From positions 62,001-126,000 of the forward strand of contig NZ_FXUE01000003.1 of assembly GCF_900182935.1 (NCBI RefSeq): a stretch of DNA of 64,000 nucleotides, given 5' to 3'. Shown here one piece after another: positions 26,440 through 35,309 of this stretch; the stretch's first letter is position 1; each line of letters begins with the position of its first letter. The DNA comes from Fibrobacter sp. UWB10. Lineage in GTDB: Bacteria > Fibrobacterota > Fibrobacteria > Fibrobacterales > Fibrobacteraceae. The notes under the pieces are model-generated. The model did no database searches, was not told the DNA's origin, and worked only from the letters and a program-made list of their open reading frames with translations. The translations under genes were made by a program, and so were the position numbers.

Positions 26440-27879
26440 CTATTCTACGTATTTCTTGATCAGTCGTAACATCAGGTCGGCGAGTTTTTCTACGTCGGAA
26501 TCGCCCACGGAAGCTTCGATATGGGAATAGCCGATACCGCTGTCGTCGGTGAGGAATACGTAGGTGCCGCCCGTGACAATGTCGAAGAATCGTAACATGG
26601 ATTCAGTGTCCTTGTCGACGCCGCTTGCGGCTACGGGGATAATCTTGATGCCGTTCTTGGCGTAGAAGGTAATGGACTTTTGGAGACTTTCGATGATGCT
26701 GTCCTGATGGTGTGCAGGGGCGTCAAGAATCAAGAAGGCGATGCGTGCGCGGGCCGATTCGTTCCAGGAGAAGTTCTGCAACGTGGCTTCGAGTGCGGAG
26801 TGCACGGCTTCGGGGTAGTCTCCGCCACCGTTAGCGCTCTGTTCACCGATGAATGCCTGCGTGTTTGCTACATCGGTGGAAAAGTCCTTGCCGCGGGTAA
26901 GGTATTGATCGCCTTCGTCACGGTAGAATACGACAGCCGTACGTAATGCAACATTGGTTTCCGAAGAGGCGTGGTCTATAATGTAGCTCACGTCCGATTG
27001 GAGGAATCGGATTTCGTCGCCCATGGAGCCGGTGGCGTCAACAATAAAGGCTACATCTGCTTTGGCGTCGGCTTGCTTGGCGTCGCTGGTAATCGTGTTA
27101 ATCTTGAATTCGCCGCTTAAGAGGGAAAATTCGACGGGGGCTTCGGAAACCTTGCCGTTGACTTTCAACGAGAAGTCTTCGGCATTTACGGTTTCTTGGG
27201 TAGCGTCTTCAAATAATTTTACCCAGCAGTAGGCGAGGCCTGAGTTGTCGGTCTTGGTGGCAAATTCTACGTCATCGCCGTTAAGAAGTTCTACGGAAAC
27301 GTTGGCCAAACCGGTGCCGTTTTCGTCAACCACCTTTACTGCAGCGAGTGTGTGCGGGTAGAATTTCCAGTAGCCAGTTTTGGTGGAAAATTCGCCTGTC
27401 AAGATTTCACCCCAGGCACTCCAATTGTCCAAATCGTTCCATTCAGAAGCCGTGAGCAGGCCGTAGGTTTTTCCGTTAAATTCGCCGCCGTATTCTCCGC
27501 CGATGTCTCCGCCATATTCGCCGGGGGCGTAGTCTGAGGGAATGTATTCATCTGCGATACTTCCGGGAGCGACGGAAGGCGCGTCTGTCGTATAGACGTC
27601 GACTGTGCGGACCATCTTGGCATCACCATCGTATGAGTCGTAAGCGACTGTAGCCTCTTCGAAGGTGCCATAGTCGTTGTAAGCTCTTTTACCTTTGGTT
27701 TCAAAGGTGGCGCCGTCTGCCGTTTCAATGTTTGGATTGGGGATGACTGTTTTGTCGGCGACTTTGTCGTCGTCTTTGCCCGAGTCGCTAGCGTTTAGGC
27801 TGTTGCTGTCGTCGCTGCAGGATATGCACAAGGCGGCAATTCCTGCCATTAAAAAGAATTTGGATTTGCGGGTAAGCAT
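26440..27879 (-). CDS. VWA-domain lipoprotein
   Basis: This 479-residue lipoprotein has signal MLTRKSKFFLMAGIAALCISC with lipobox CISC. A Gly/Tyr-rich segment (PGEYGGDIGGEYGGEFNG) follows around residue 120. A beta-sandwich region (VKVVDENGTGLANVSVELL) comes next, and from about residue 275 a von Willebrand type A domain: ADVAFIVDATGSMGDEIRF (MIDAS DxTGS, with metal-binding Asp/Ser), VVFYRDEGD, and GGGDYPEAVHSAL. VWA domains bind ligands via a metal ion; the ligand here is unknown. It stands alone, with terminators on both sides. Confidence 0.8.
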   Translation of the reverse strand: MLTRKSKFFLMAGIAALCISCSDDSNSLNASDSGKDDDKVADKTVIPNPNIETADGATFETKGKRAYNDYGTFEEATVAYDSYDGDAKMVRTVDVYTTDAPSVAPGSIADEYIPSDYAPGEYGGDIGGEYGGEFNGKTYGLLTASEWNDLDNWSAWGEILTGEFSTKTGYWKFYPHTLAAVKVVDENGTGLANVSVELLNGDDVEFATKTDNSGLAYCWVKLFEDATQETVNAEDFSLKVNGKVSEAPVEFSLLSGEFKINTITSDAKQADAKADVAFIVDATGSMGDEIRFLQSDVSYIIDHASSETNVALRTAVVFYRDEGDQYLTRGKDFSTDVANTQAFIGEQSANGGGDYPEAVHSALEATLQNFSWNESARARIAFLILDAPAHHQDSIIESLQKSITFYAKNGIKIIPVAASGVDKDTESMLRFFDIVTGGTYVFLTDDSGIGYSHIEASVGDSDVEKLADLMLRLIKKYVE

Positions 27880-27909
27880 GGTTTCCCTCCGGTTTTTTCT
27901 TTAAATTAA

Positions 27910-27943
27910 ATAAAAAAGCGGCGAAGTCCAAGATGCTTGCCGC
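27910..27943 (-). terminator. Rho-independent terminator of the diguanylate cyclase gene
   Basis: On the minus strand GCGGC(A)AG pairs with CTT(C)GCCGC and is followed by TTTTTTA. It lies 51 bases after the stop of the 27994-29307 gene. Confidence 0.65.
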
Positions 27944-27993
27944 ATTATGCAAAATGCCGTGACTTTTGACACTGAAATGTGTCTAAAGGCGAC

Positions 27994-29307
27994 TTAACCT
28001 TTTTCTTCAAACGGAACTAGGGAAACACAGTTTCGTTTTTTCTTTGATATGTAGAGCGCCTTGTCGGCAAAAGAGAGCATGTCCGAAACGGTTCCGTCGC
28101 CGAATGTCCCGCCAAAGCTCATCGTTAACTTTACGTTCGGGTAATCTTTCAGTACGATTTTTTCTGCCTTGGCACGCATCTGTTCAAGTCTGACTTTCAG
28201 CACTTCATGACTGATGCCCTTGAACGAGATTAAGAATTCGTCGCCGCCATAACGTACGACGTGGTCCAAATTACGAACCGATGAACTCAGTATCGATGCT
28301 ACGGCGGTAAGGGCTACGTCACCACACTGGTGGCCGTGATTATCATTGACATCTTTGAAAAAGTCAATGTCTGCCATTACGACCGCTTGGCAATTCTGTG
28401 ATGCGAGTTTGTCGTCGAAATACTTACGATTCATCACTTGAGTCAACGAATCCCTGTAGATTTTATCGTTGATTTCTGTGATTTCGTTAGTTTTGTCGGT
28501 AAAACCGAATACGGTTGTTTCTTCGCCAGTTCGCACCACCTTCATTTCAACATACTGACCGTGTTCGTTGTGAAATATTTTTGACAAACTATTGCCGACT
28601 GGCAGGTATTCTTTAATATAGGATTCGTCAGCCACTTTTCTGAGACTGTCCCGATCTTCTTCAAGAACCGTCGTGTTGAGGAGCTTTTCAACAAGTGCTT
28701 TGAAGGTCGGTGGTTCTTTCGTAGAGCCAATAGCGCTTTTGATTCGATCGCTAGTGCGGAAAATTTCCACCTTGTCCGTTACAAAATCGACACTGGCAAC
28801 GGAGGCGTATCCGTTCATGAGCGCGTTGATCATGTTTTGTTGCTTTCGGTTCTGTTCCAAGAGTTCTTTCTCTTGTTCCAGCTTTGTCATTTGTGCGTTC
28901 ACGTTTTCGACAAGGTATAGGACTCGACGTAGTGGCTTATCGTCACCAACGCGTACAAATATCGCCTTGCTCCAACCGTGAATCTTTCCATGGAAAATTT
29001 CTGAAATAACATTTGTATCTTTCAGGCGCTCCGGCAATGTTGAAAGGATTGTAAAGTTCTTGATGATTTCAACACTTTCTGGGCAGGCAAGGTTCGTCAT
29101 GATATTGGTAATACTTTCTTGTAGAGTGCTACCGCATTTCATGAACTTGTCGATGAATTCGTTACTCTTGATAGGGAACGCCGTATTGGTCTCAAGATCA
29201 AGTACATGCATCGAAATGTACAGTTCTGTGGCGGCGTGAGTTATAGCTGTGAAAAACTCCGCAGAGTTCACAGGAAGGTCTGCTACAAATTTTTTGTAAT
29301 TGTCCAT
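27994..29307 (-). CDS. Diguanylate cyclase with PAS-like sensor
   Basis: This 437-residue cytoplasmic protein makes the second messenger cyclic di-GMP from GTP. The N-terminal 130 residues are an uncharacterised helical sensor, then a coiled coil (MTKLEQEKELLEQNRKQQ) and a PAS-like segment. The GGDEF domain occupies the last 170 residues, with intact RYGGDEFLIS (near 355) and an allosteric inhibition site RNLD five residues before it. VMADIDFFKDVNDNHGHQCGD binds the metal and guanine. No membrane helix or EAL domain is present. The input signal is not known. Confidence 0.9.
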   Translation of the reverse strand: MDNYKKFVADLPVNSAEFFTAITHAATELYISMHVLDLETNTAFPIKSNEFIDKFMKCGSTLQESITNIMTNLACPESVEIIKNFTILSTLPERLKDTNVISEIFHGKIHGWSKAIFVRVGDDKPLRRVLYLVENVNAQMTKLEQEKELLEQNRKQQNMINALMNGYASVASVDFVTDKVEIFRTSDRIKSAIGSTKEPPTFKALVEKLLNTTVLEEDRDSLRKVADESYIKEYLPVGNSLSKIFHNEHGQYVEMKVVRTGEETTVFGFTDKTNEITEINDKIYRDSLTQVMNRKYFDDKLASQNCQAVVMADIDFFKDVNDNHGHQCGDVALTAVASILSSSVRNLDHVVRYGGDEFLISFKGISHEVLKVRLEQMRAKAEKIVLKDYPNVKLTMSFGGTFGDGTVSDMLSFADKALYISKKKRNCVSLVPFEEKG

Positions 29308-29364
29308 AAAATCATTGCTCCAGATACCTATAAAAATATATTCATTTCAATGGGGAAAATTGGG

Positions 29365-29406
29365 TGCAACCGTTTTAAAGCTCTATATAATGCGGGATAA
29401 TGTCCT
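29365..29406. repeat. 42-bp direct repeat, left copy (remnant of bioD/GNAT junction)
   Basis: 38 of 42 bases match 33458-33499. On + it still reads VQPF-stop, and on minus DIIPHYIEL-stop, the C-termini of BioD and the GNAT protein. Here it lies upstream of bioA in non-coding sequence. Confidence 0.8.
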
Positions 29407-29433
29407 TTTTGGGGGAAAATGTAGGGAAATTTC

Positions 29434-29441
29434 TATATTTG
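29434..29441 (+). promoter_or_regulatory. TATATTTG promoter box of the biotin operon
   Basis: TATATTTG ends seven bases before the bioA ATG, the same spacing as at 5269-5284. No biotin repressor operator could be recognised. Confidence 0.45.
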
Positions 29442-29448
29442 GCCGCAA

Positions 29449-30759
29449 ATGAACAGGCTACTTGATTTTGATAGCGAGCATTTGTGGCACCCGTATGCGG
29501 CGCTGAAGAATACTCCGGCCAGGTTCCTTGCAAAATCCGCTCATGGAACGACGATTGAAACGGCCGACGGTTTGAAACTGATTGATGCGGTATCGAGTTG
29601 GTGGTGCATGGCGCACGGGCATAATGCCCCTGAAATCGTCGAGGCGATTCAGAAGCAGAGCGAAAAGATGTGCCATGTGATGTTCGGCGGTTTTACGCAC
29701 GAGCCCGCGATTGAACTCGGCGAAAAACTGGTGAATTTTTTGCCGGAAGGTCTCAACAAGATTTTCTTTGCGGATTCGGGAAGCATCGCCGTGGAATGTA
29801 GCGCCAAGATGGCGGTGCAGTACCAGCATTCGCTGGGCCGCTCGGAGCGTTGCAAGTTGGTCGCCTTGAAGGGCGGCTACCACGGCGATACTGCTGGCGC
29901 GATGGCGCTTTCTGACCCTGACGGAATGCATACGCTTTTCCGCGGGATCATGCCGCATCATTATTTTGCGGAACGCCCGAACTGCCGCTTTGACGAGGCT
30001 TGGAATCTATCTGATTTCGCTTCGATGGAACGCGTTGTCGAGGAACATAAGGATGAAATCGCTGCCGTGATTTGCGAGCCCGTGTTTCAGGGCGGAAACG
30101 GCATGTGGCTTTATAACGCAGGCTACCTGAAGGCGCTTCGCGAACTTTGCGACCGTTATGGCATCCTGTTGATTCTGGATGAAATTGCTTCGGGATTTTA
30201 CCGCACGGGCCCGCGTTTTGCGATGGAGCATGCTGGCATTAAGCCGGACATTATGTGTATCGGCAAGGCGCTTACGGGTGGAAGCATTACGATGGCTGCC
30301 TGCGTTGCATCCGAGAAGGTTGCTGAAACAATTACGAATAGCAAAATTCCTGCCTTTATGCATGGCCCCACTTATATGGCAAACCCGTTGGCGTGTGCCG
30401 CGGGAATCGCTTCGCTTTCGCTGTTTGAAAGTCGCAATTATGCCACGAGCGTTGCTCGGATCGAAAAGCGCTTGAAGCAGAATCTGGAACCGCTCCGTGC
30501 GCTTGAAAATGCGGCCGATGTACGAGTGCTTGGCGCTATCGGTGTCTTGGAATTGAAGGCGAAACCTTCGGCGAACGATATTCTGCGCGTGATTCGCGAA
30601 ACCGGCGTGTGGCTCAGGCCTTTCTGCAATTACGTTTATACGATGCCTCCGCTTATTACGACCGATTCTGAAGTTGACCGCATTTGCGAAGCCATCAAGA
30701 TGATTGGTGATTGTGAACCCGCGCCTGTCGTAGAAGGTGAAGATGAATTTCACGAATAA
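29449..30759 (+). CDS. bioA: Adenosylmethionine-8-amino-7-oxononanoate aminotransferase
   Basis: This 436-residue class III aminotransferase makes 7,8-diaminopelargonate from 8-amino-7-oxononanoate, with S-adenosylmethionine as amino donor. The BioA signatures are LWHPYAAL near the N-terminus, DAVSSWWCMAHGH, FADSGSIAVE, KGGYHGDTAGAM and the pyridoxal-phosphate Lys in GKALTGG (about residue 275). It is the first gene of a + strand biotin operon and is separated from bioW by a REP-like hairpin. The normal BioA length is retained. Confidence 0.97.
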   Translation: MNRLLDFDSEHLWHPYAALKNTPARFLAKSAHGTTIETADGLKLIDAVSSWWCMAHGHNAPEIVEAIQKQSEKMCHVMFGGFTHEPAIELGEKLVNFLPEGLNKIFFADSGSIAVECSAKMAVQYQHSLGRSERCKLVALKGGYHGDTAGAMALSDPDGMHTLFRGIMPHHYFAERPNCRFDEAWNLSDFASMERVVEEHKDEIAAVICEPVFQGGNGMWLYNAGYLKALRELCDRYGILLILDEIASGFYRTGPRFAMEHAGIKPDIMCIGKALTGGSITMAACVASEKVAETITNSKIPAFMHGPTYMANPLACAAGIASLSLFESRNYATSVARIEKRLKQNLEPLRALENAADVRVLGAIGVLELKAKPSANDILRVIRETGVWLRPFCNYVYTMPPLITTDSEVDRICEAIKMIGDCEPAPVVEGEDEFHE

Positions 30760-30788
30760 GGAGATGCCCGGTCATGCCGGGCATGACA
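30760..30788 (+). repeat. REP-like hairpin element, copy 1
   Basis: The core is the dyad ATGCCCGG-TCATG-CCGGGCAT with flanks GGAG and GACA. Related elements occur at 35390-35418 and 56301-56329. It sits between bioA and bioW. Confidence 0.75.
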
Positions 30789-30794
30789 AAGTGA

Positions 30795-31544
30795 ATGGAA
30801 TACTATAGCTTGAAAATGCGAGCCTCGCAGCAAGTGGGCGAAGGCGAACAGAAACACGAACAGCATATTTCCGGTGCAGAACGCATTGTGGGCCGGGATT
30901 CCGTAGAGGCTGTGTGTACGGCGATGGTGCGACGCGCCATGACGCATTCCAAGGGCGACCCGGATTTTATCAACGTGAAAATCGAAAAGGTTTGCGAAAA
31001 TGATATCCGGATTTTGAAGGCTTTGCCCGTGACGCGTATCGATGTAGATACGTGGCAGGAAGGACTGGACAAGGCTTTTGGACTGATTACCCCGCTGATG
31101 GGTTCTGGTTGCGGGCTTCGCGAAAAGTTGCAGGAACTTTTGCGCGCTACATTCCCGATGCGTGGTGCGATGCTTTACGACATTGCGACGGGCGAGCGTC
31201 TGGAACCTGACCACGAACGCGGTGTGCGTGCGACTTACATGGATGCGTTGCGTTCAAGCGAAGTTGATGGTTGCAAGAATCATTTTAACGAAGCGATTGT
31301 ACTTGCGACCAAGGTGGCGAATGCGCCCGGAATGGTGGCGGAATTTTGTGTGAGTGATGACCCGAATTATGTGACGGGCTATGTCGCGAGCAAGGAACTC
31401 GGCTATGTGCGCATCATGAAGATGAAGGAAATGGGCGACGAAAACGGAGGTCGCATTTTCTTGTTTGATTCGCGTAAGGCTTCTGCCGAAGAATGCATCG
31501 AGTACTTGCAGAAGAAAAAAGTTTTGGTGGATGTCGGAGCATGA
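30795..31544 (+). CDS. bioW: 6-carboxyhexanoate-CoA ligase (pimeloyl-CoA synthetase)
   Basis: This 249-residue protein matches BioW, which activates pimelate to pimeloyl-CoA with ATP. Features shared with Bacillus BioW are YYSLKMRAS, EQHISGAERIV, MTHSKGDPDFINV, PMRGAMLYDIATGERL, RGVRATYMD, VAEFCVSDDPNYVTGYVASK and the terminal FLFDSRKAS. The organism therefore appears to start biotin synthesis from free pimelate rather than through BioC/BioH. It overlaps bioF by four bases (ATGA), giving translational coupling. The start ATG lies directly after the REP-like hairpin. Confidence 0.93.
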   Translation: MEYYSLKMRASQQVGEGEQKHEQHISGAERIVGRDSVEAVCTAMVRRAMTHSKGDPDFINVKIEKVCENDIRILKALPVTRIDVDTWQEGLDKAFGLITPLMGSGCGLREKLQELLRATFPMRGAMLYDIATGERLEPDHERGVRATYMDALRSSEVDGCKNHFNEAIVLATKVANAPGMVAEFCVSDDPNYVTGYVASKELGYVRIMKMKEMGDENGGRIFLFDSRKASAEECIEYLQKKKVLVDVGA

Positions 31545-32752
31545 GTCGCATTCTTGACATTTTTACGAAAGACGCTTTGGAAGCGGCGCGGGCGAATAAC
31601 ACTTATCGCTCGATGCGCTTGATGGAGACGCCTGAATCGTCGCGGGTGAAAATCCGTATGCCCGATGGCGCTTTGCAGGGACAGATTCTTCTGGCGTCCA
31701 ATTCTTATCTGGATCTTGCCAACATCGATGAACTTAAGCAGGCGATGGCCCAGGCTGTCTTGGAGTGGGGAACAGGTAGCGGCGGCGCTCGGCTTACGAC
31801 GGGCAACAAAACTCCGCATCAGGAACTGGAAGAATTTATCGCCAAATTCAAGGGCGAAGAATCTGCCATTACGTTCAATACGGGCTACATGGCGAACGTC
31901 GGCACGATTTCGGCTTTGTGCGGCAAGAACGACTTTATCTTTAGCGATGAACTGAACCACGCCAGCATTATCGACGGTATTCGCCTTTCTCGTGCCAAGT
32001 GCTTTGTCTATAAGCATAATGATATGGCGGATTTGCAGCGGGTGATTCAAGAAGCGGAAAAGTCTAGAACGGGCGAGTCTGCGTTGCCGGCCCCTCGTAA
32101 GCTTATTGTGACCGATGCTGTTTTCAGTATGGACGGCGACCTTGCGAATCTGTCGGAACTCATACGCATTGCGAAAGAAAATGATTGTCTCTTGATGATT
32201 GATGAAGCACACGCCACGGGCGTGCTCGGCAAGACCGGTCGCGGACTTGCCGAACACTACGGCTGTGCTCACGCCGATGTAACCGTAGGAACATTGAGCA
32301 AAGCCGTCGCCGCCGAAGGCGGCTTCGTGGCGGGTCCGAAGCAGTTGACTGAATTTCTAAAAAACAAGTCTCGCAGCTTTATTTTCACGACCGCGATGGC
32401 TCCTGCTGTTGCCGCAGCAGCCTGCAATAACTTGCGCTACATCGACACGCATCCTGAACGCGTTCAAAATTTGCGCGATAACGTGAAATTTTTCTGCGAA
32501 GCATTGCAACGCGAAGGCGTGAACGTAGAACAGTCTCCATCGGCGATTGTGCCGATTGTCATCGGTGACGAAGCGAAGGCGATGCAGATTTCTGCAAAAC
32601 TTCAGGAGCAGGGGATCTTGATTCCTGCGATTCGTTATCCGACAGTCGCCAAGGGGCAAGCCCGCCTGCGTGCAAGCCTGATGGCTACACATACGCGAGA
32701 ACAACTCCAGATCGCAGCAACAACCATCGCTCAAATCATAAAAAAGCTTTGA
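31541..32752 (+). CDS. bioF: 8-amino-7-oxononanoate synthase
   Basis: This 403-residue pyridoxal-phosphate enzyme condenses pimeloyl-CoA with L-alanine to 8-amino-7-oxononanoate. Signatures: SNSYLDLANIDELK, GTGSGGARLTTGN, FNTGYMANVG, LNHASIIDGIRLS, IDEAHATGVLG and the cofactor Lys in GTLSKAVAAEGGFV (about residue 250). The ATG at 31541 overlaps the bioW stop and gives the normal family length; the longer frame upstream reads into bioW. bioD begins eight bases after its stop. Confidence 0.96.
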   Translation: MSRILDIFTKDALEAARANNTYRSMRLMETPESSRVKIRMPDGALQGQILLASNSYLDLANIDELKQAMAQAVLEWGTGSGGARLTTGNKTPHQELEEFIAKFKGEESAITFNTGYMANVGTISALCGKNDFIFSDELNHASIIDGIRLSRAKCFVYKHNDMADLQRVIQEAEKSRTGESALPAPRKLIVTDAVFSMDGDLANLSELIRIAKENDCLLMIDEAHATGVLGKTGRGLAEHYGCAHADVTVGTLSKAVAAEGGFVAGPKQLTEFLKNKSRSFIFTTAMAPAVAAAACNNLRYIDTHPERVQNLRDNVKFFCEALQREGVNVEQSPSAIVPIVIGDEAKAMQISAKLQEQGILIPAIRYPTVAKGQARLRASLMATHTREQLQIAATTIAQIIKKL

Positions 32753-32760
32753 TTAAAAAT

Positions 32761-33471
32761 ATGACCCTCAAAAATCTCTCGTCTCTCGTCTCTCGTCTTT
32801 CGTCTAAATCCAAGGGATATTTCGTTACAGCGACCGGAACCGATGTCGGTAAAACATTTGTGACCGCCCTTCTCGTTAAAAAGTGGCGCGATTCCGGCAT
32901 CGATGCGGGCTACTACAAGGCTGCCCTCAGCGGCGCAGAACTCCGCGACGGCAAATGGGTTGCCGGTGACGCCGATTACGTGAAACGCATTGCAGGTCTC
33001 TCTGATTCGCAAGAACAGCTCGTGAGCTATGTCTATAAAGAAGCTGTCTCTCCGCATCTCGCGGCACGCAAAGAAGGGAATCCCGTGGAGTTGACGAAGG
33101 TCAAAGCCGATTTTGATGCTGCCTGCGCTCGCCACGAATTCATTTTTGCCGAAGGCAGCGGGGGAATCATTTGCCCCATCCGCTATGATGACCAGAAGAT
33201 TTTCCTTGAAGACATTATCAAGACTGTGAACCTCCCGATTCTCGTGGTGACGACGGCGGCGCTCGGCTCCATTAACGCCTGCGTGCTCACGGTAGAATAT
33301 GCCCGTAGCCGCGGCCTAGACATTCGTGGGCTCATCGTAAACCGCTACGGCTCTAGCGGAAACCTGGAAATGGAAGACGATAACATCCGCATGATGCAAG
33401 ACCTGACGGACCTTGAAATCCTTGTGAAAATCAAAGACGGCGACACTGACCTAGGCGTTCAACCGTTTTAA
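32761..33471 (+). CDS. bioD: Dethiobiotin synthetase
   Basis: This 236-residue ATP-dependent carboxylase closes the ureido ring of dethiobiotin. The P loop GTDVGKTFV lies at residues 26-34, followed by YYKAALSGAE, FAEGSGGIICPI and VTTAALGSINACVLTVEYA. The final enzyme BioB is not in the window. Residues 6-15 (LSSLVSRLSS) are encoded by four tandem heptamers at 32776-32803, an atypical N-terminal extension. TTG at 32749 overlapping the bioF stop is an alternative start. There is no other start codon between the repeat and the P loop. Confidence 0.95.
   Translation: MTLKNLSSLVSRLSSKSKGYFVTATGTDVGKTFVTALLVKKWRDSGIDAGYYKAALSGAELRDGKWVAGDADYVKRIAGLSDSQEQLVSYVYKEAVSPHLAARKEGNPVELTKVKADFDAACARHEFIFAEGSGGIICPIRYDDQKIFLEDIIKTVNLPILVVTTAALGSINACVLTVEYARSRGLDIRGLIVNRYGSSGNLEMEDDNIRMMQDLTDLEILVKIKDGDTDLGVQPF
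32776..32803 (+). repeat. Heptanucleotide tandem repeat inside bioD
   Basis: CTCTCGT occurs three times, followed by CTTTCGT. Seven-base units are not a multiple of three, so a change of one copy would shift the bioD frame. Confidence 0.8.
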
Positions 33472-33499
33472 AGTTCGATATAGTGCGGGATAATGTCCT
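33458..33499. repeat. 42-bp direct repeat, right copy (bioD/GNAT 3' junction)
   Basis: This copy covers the last codons of bioD (+) and of the convergent GNAT gene (minus), whose stop codons lie a few bases apart. The four differences from the copy at 29365-29406 are all synonymous in the two frames. Confidence 0.8.
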
Positions 33500-33956
33500 C
33501 GTAGTTCCCGTCCTTGAGCAGGAATCCCTTGGGAATTACGCCGAGCTGGGTAAATCCGAGCTTTTTGTAGAGTTTGAGCGCCGAGGTGTTCGTCGCGACG
33601 ACGGCGTTGAATTGCAAAATCCTGAAGCCGATTTCCTTTGCCTTGGCGAGGCAATCCTTCACGAGAAATTCGCCGATGTGCTGGCCGCGCTTGTTCTTCT
33701 TGACGGCGTAACTCGCATTTGAAATGTGTCCGCAACGTCCCACGTTGTTTGGGTGAAGAATGTACAGTCCGACCACTTCGCCGGAGTCTGTGTCGATGGC
33801 GATACCCGTAAACGACTGCGACTTGAAAAAGGCGTCTCCCGTTTGCGCGTCAAGTGGTTCCTTTTGCGGGAATGCGATGCCGTCTTCGACGATGTCGTTC
33901 CAGATTGCAATGGCTTCGTTGATATACTTTTCGTTGTAGGCTTCGATTTTGAGCAT
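33468..33956 (-). CDS. GNAT-family N-acetyltransferase
   Basis: This 162-residue protein has the acetyl-CoA binding GNAT core: IAIWNDIVEDGIAFPQ at the start as in phosphinothricin/RimI-like acetyltransferases, the A motif KKNKRGQHIGEFLV (RGxGxG-like with GQHIG), ATNTSALKLYKKLGFTQLG and GVIPKGFLLKDGNYEDI. The substrate is unknown. Its start follows the LysR stop by two bases, with GGAGAAA near the end of LysR, so the two are one operon. The 3' end is convergent with bioD (four-base overlap). Confidence 0.85.
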   Translation of the reverse strand: MLKIEAYNEKYINEAIAIWNDIVEDGIAFPQKEPLDAQTGDAFFKSQSFTGIAIDTDSGEVVGLYILHPNNVGRCGHISNASYAVKKNKRGQHIGEFLVKDCLAKAKEIGFRILQFNAVVATNTSALKLYKKLGFTQLGVIPKGFLLKDGNYEDIIPHYIEL

Positions 33957-33958
33957 GA

Positions 33959-34846
33959 TTATTTCTCCAATTCCGCTTTCAAGGACTTGAGGAACTGCGC
34001 GGCGGGCTTGCTGAATACGGGATTCCTTTTCCATATGACCACGAGACCACTAGTGCGCAATGGCGTGAACGGCACGAAAGCGAGTTTGCTCTTGCCGCCC
34101 GTATTCACGAGGCCTTCCAGCGAGAAAGCTGCTCCAAGTCCCTGTTCCACAAAAACAGATGCGTTATAAATCAGATTGTATGTTGCAATGATATTAAGCG
34201 AATTGACATCTCGCCCAAGTTGACCAGAGAACTCCCGCATCGCCATAGTCTGTCGCGAGGCCAGTAGCGGAATATTTTCCAAATCGTGTACCGTCACAAA
34301 GCCTTTTTTCGCAAGCGGATGATCTTTACGGACAAGCAGCCCCCACGTGTCTCTTGCAGGGAGTTCCACGAATTCGTATTTCGACTTGTCAACAGGCTCC
34401 ACCAAAAGTCCGAAGTCCAAGAGCCCCTGGTCCAGCTTCTCGGTCACATCCTGGGCGTTGCCGCTGGTGATGTGCAGGCAAATTTTAGGATGCTCCTTTT
34501 GCATGCGCTTGCAAGCCGCCGCAATGATGCTGAACGCCTTCGTTTCGCCGCCGCCGATATACACATCGCCCGAGATTTCTTCCTTACTCGATTCGGCAAA
34601 TTCCTTCTGGGTATGCTTCACGAGCTCCATGATTTCTTGCGCACGCTTCTTGAAACGCAAGCCCTCTTCGGTCAGCGTCGTCTTCTTGTTACTGCGCACA
34701 AAGAGCTGCGCCCCGATTTCTTCCTCGAGTTCCTGCATCTGGCGCGAAAGCGTCGGCTGCGTCACAAACAGCACATTGTTCGCCGCCTGCGAAAAGCTTT
34801 CCTGCTCGGCCACCGCCAAAAAGTATTTAAGAGTCCGTAGTTCCAT
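33959..34846 (-). CDS. LysR-type transcriptional regulator
   Basis: This 295-residue regulator has an N-terminal winged helix-turn-helix (LKYFLAVAEQESFSQAANNVLFVTQPTLSRQMQELEEEIGAQL, shown in parts) at residues 5-45 and a periplasmic-binding-protein-like effector domain (residues 90-290). It is transcribed divergently from the flavoprotein cluster starting at 35438. T-N11-A dyads in the intergenic region fit LysR binding sites. The effector is unknown; the neighbours point to a redox or electrophile signal. A GNAT gene follows in the same operon. Confidence 0.93.
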   Translation of the reverse strand: MELRTLKYFLAVAEQESFSQAANNVLFVTQPTLSRQMQELEEEIGAQLFVRSNKKTTLTEEGLRFKKRAQEIMELVKHTQKEFAESSKEEISGDVYIGGGETKAFSIIAAACKRMQKEHPKICLHITSGNAQDVTEKLDQGLLDFGLLVEPVDKSKYEFVELPARDTWGLLVRKDHPLAKKGFVTVHDLENIPLLASRQTMAMREFSGQLGRDVNSLNIIATYNLIYNASVFVEQGLGAAFSLEGLVNTGGKSKLAFVPFTPLRTSGLVVIWKRNPVFSKPAAQFLKSLKAELEK

Positions 34847-34861
34847 AGCCTTTTCCTAAAA

Positions 34862-34896
34862 TGTCATTCTAGAGCCTCGAAGAGGCGATAGAATCC
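34862..34896. repeat. REP-like hairpin with internal GA/GA mismatch
   Basis: The stem ATTCTA...TAGAAT continues after an opposed GA pair into GCCTC-GAA-GAGGC. The flanks TGTC and CC resemble those of the other REP-like copies in this window. Confidence 0.55.
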
Positions 34897-34929
34897 ATTA
34901 AGCGTTTCTTTTATACAATATACATTATT

Positions 34930-34944
34930 ATGCCTAAAAGGCAT
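34930..34944. promoter_or_regulatory. LysR-type T-N11-A dyad near lysR
   Basis: ATGCCTAAAAGGCAT is a perfect dyad with T and A eleven bases apart, 84 bases from the lysR start. Autoregulation is a plausible inference. Confidence 0.45.
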
Positions 34945-35309
34945 AGGTTGATTTTTGAGGGGGAAGCATCCCCCTGCTTGCAGCCCCGGCTTTCTTTAAA
35001 CAGTTTGAAATCAGTCAACCCAATCACTCATTTCAGCAACTTGTTCTCTCCGATGGATTCTAATACCGTCATCTGGCTTATCGCAATCTGATTCAGTTTT
35101 TGCAATCGCTCCGGCTGAGGCAAACCTTCCTTGATTAGAACGGATAATGACCGGCACTTGAAATAAGCCCGATTGCATTTGTCCGCTCAATCCATTGCTT
35201 GGCGGAAAGAACATAACCATTGCTACCGGCATTGAATCTAATGTTACTGAATTCCGTAACATTAAAATCGGGGTTGTTTACTATTGGGTCGGTTTCTTTT
35301 TGTTTATAT

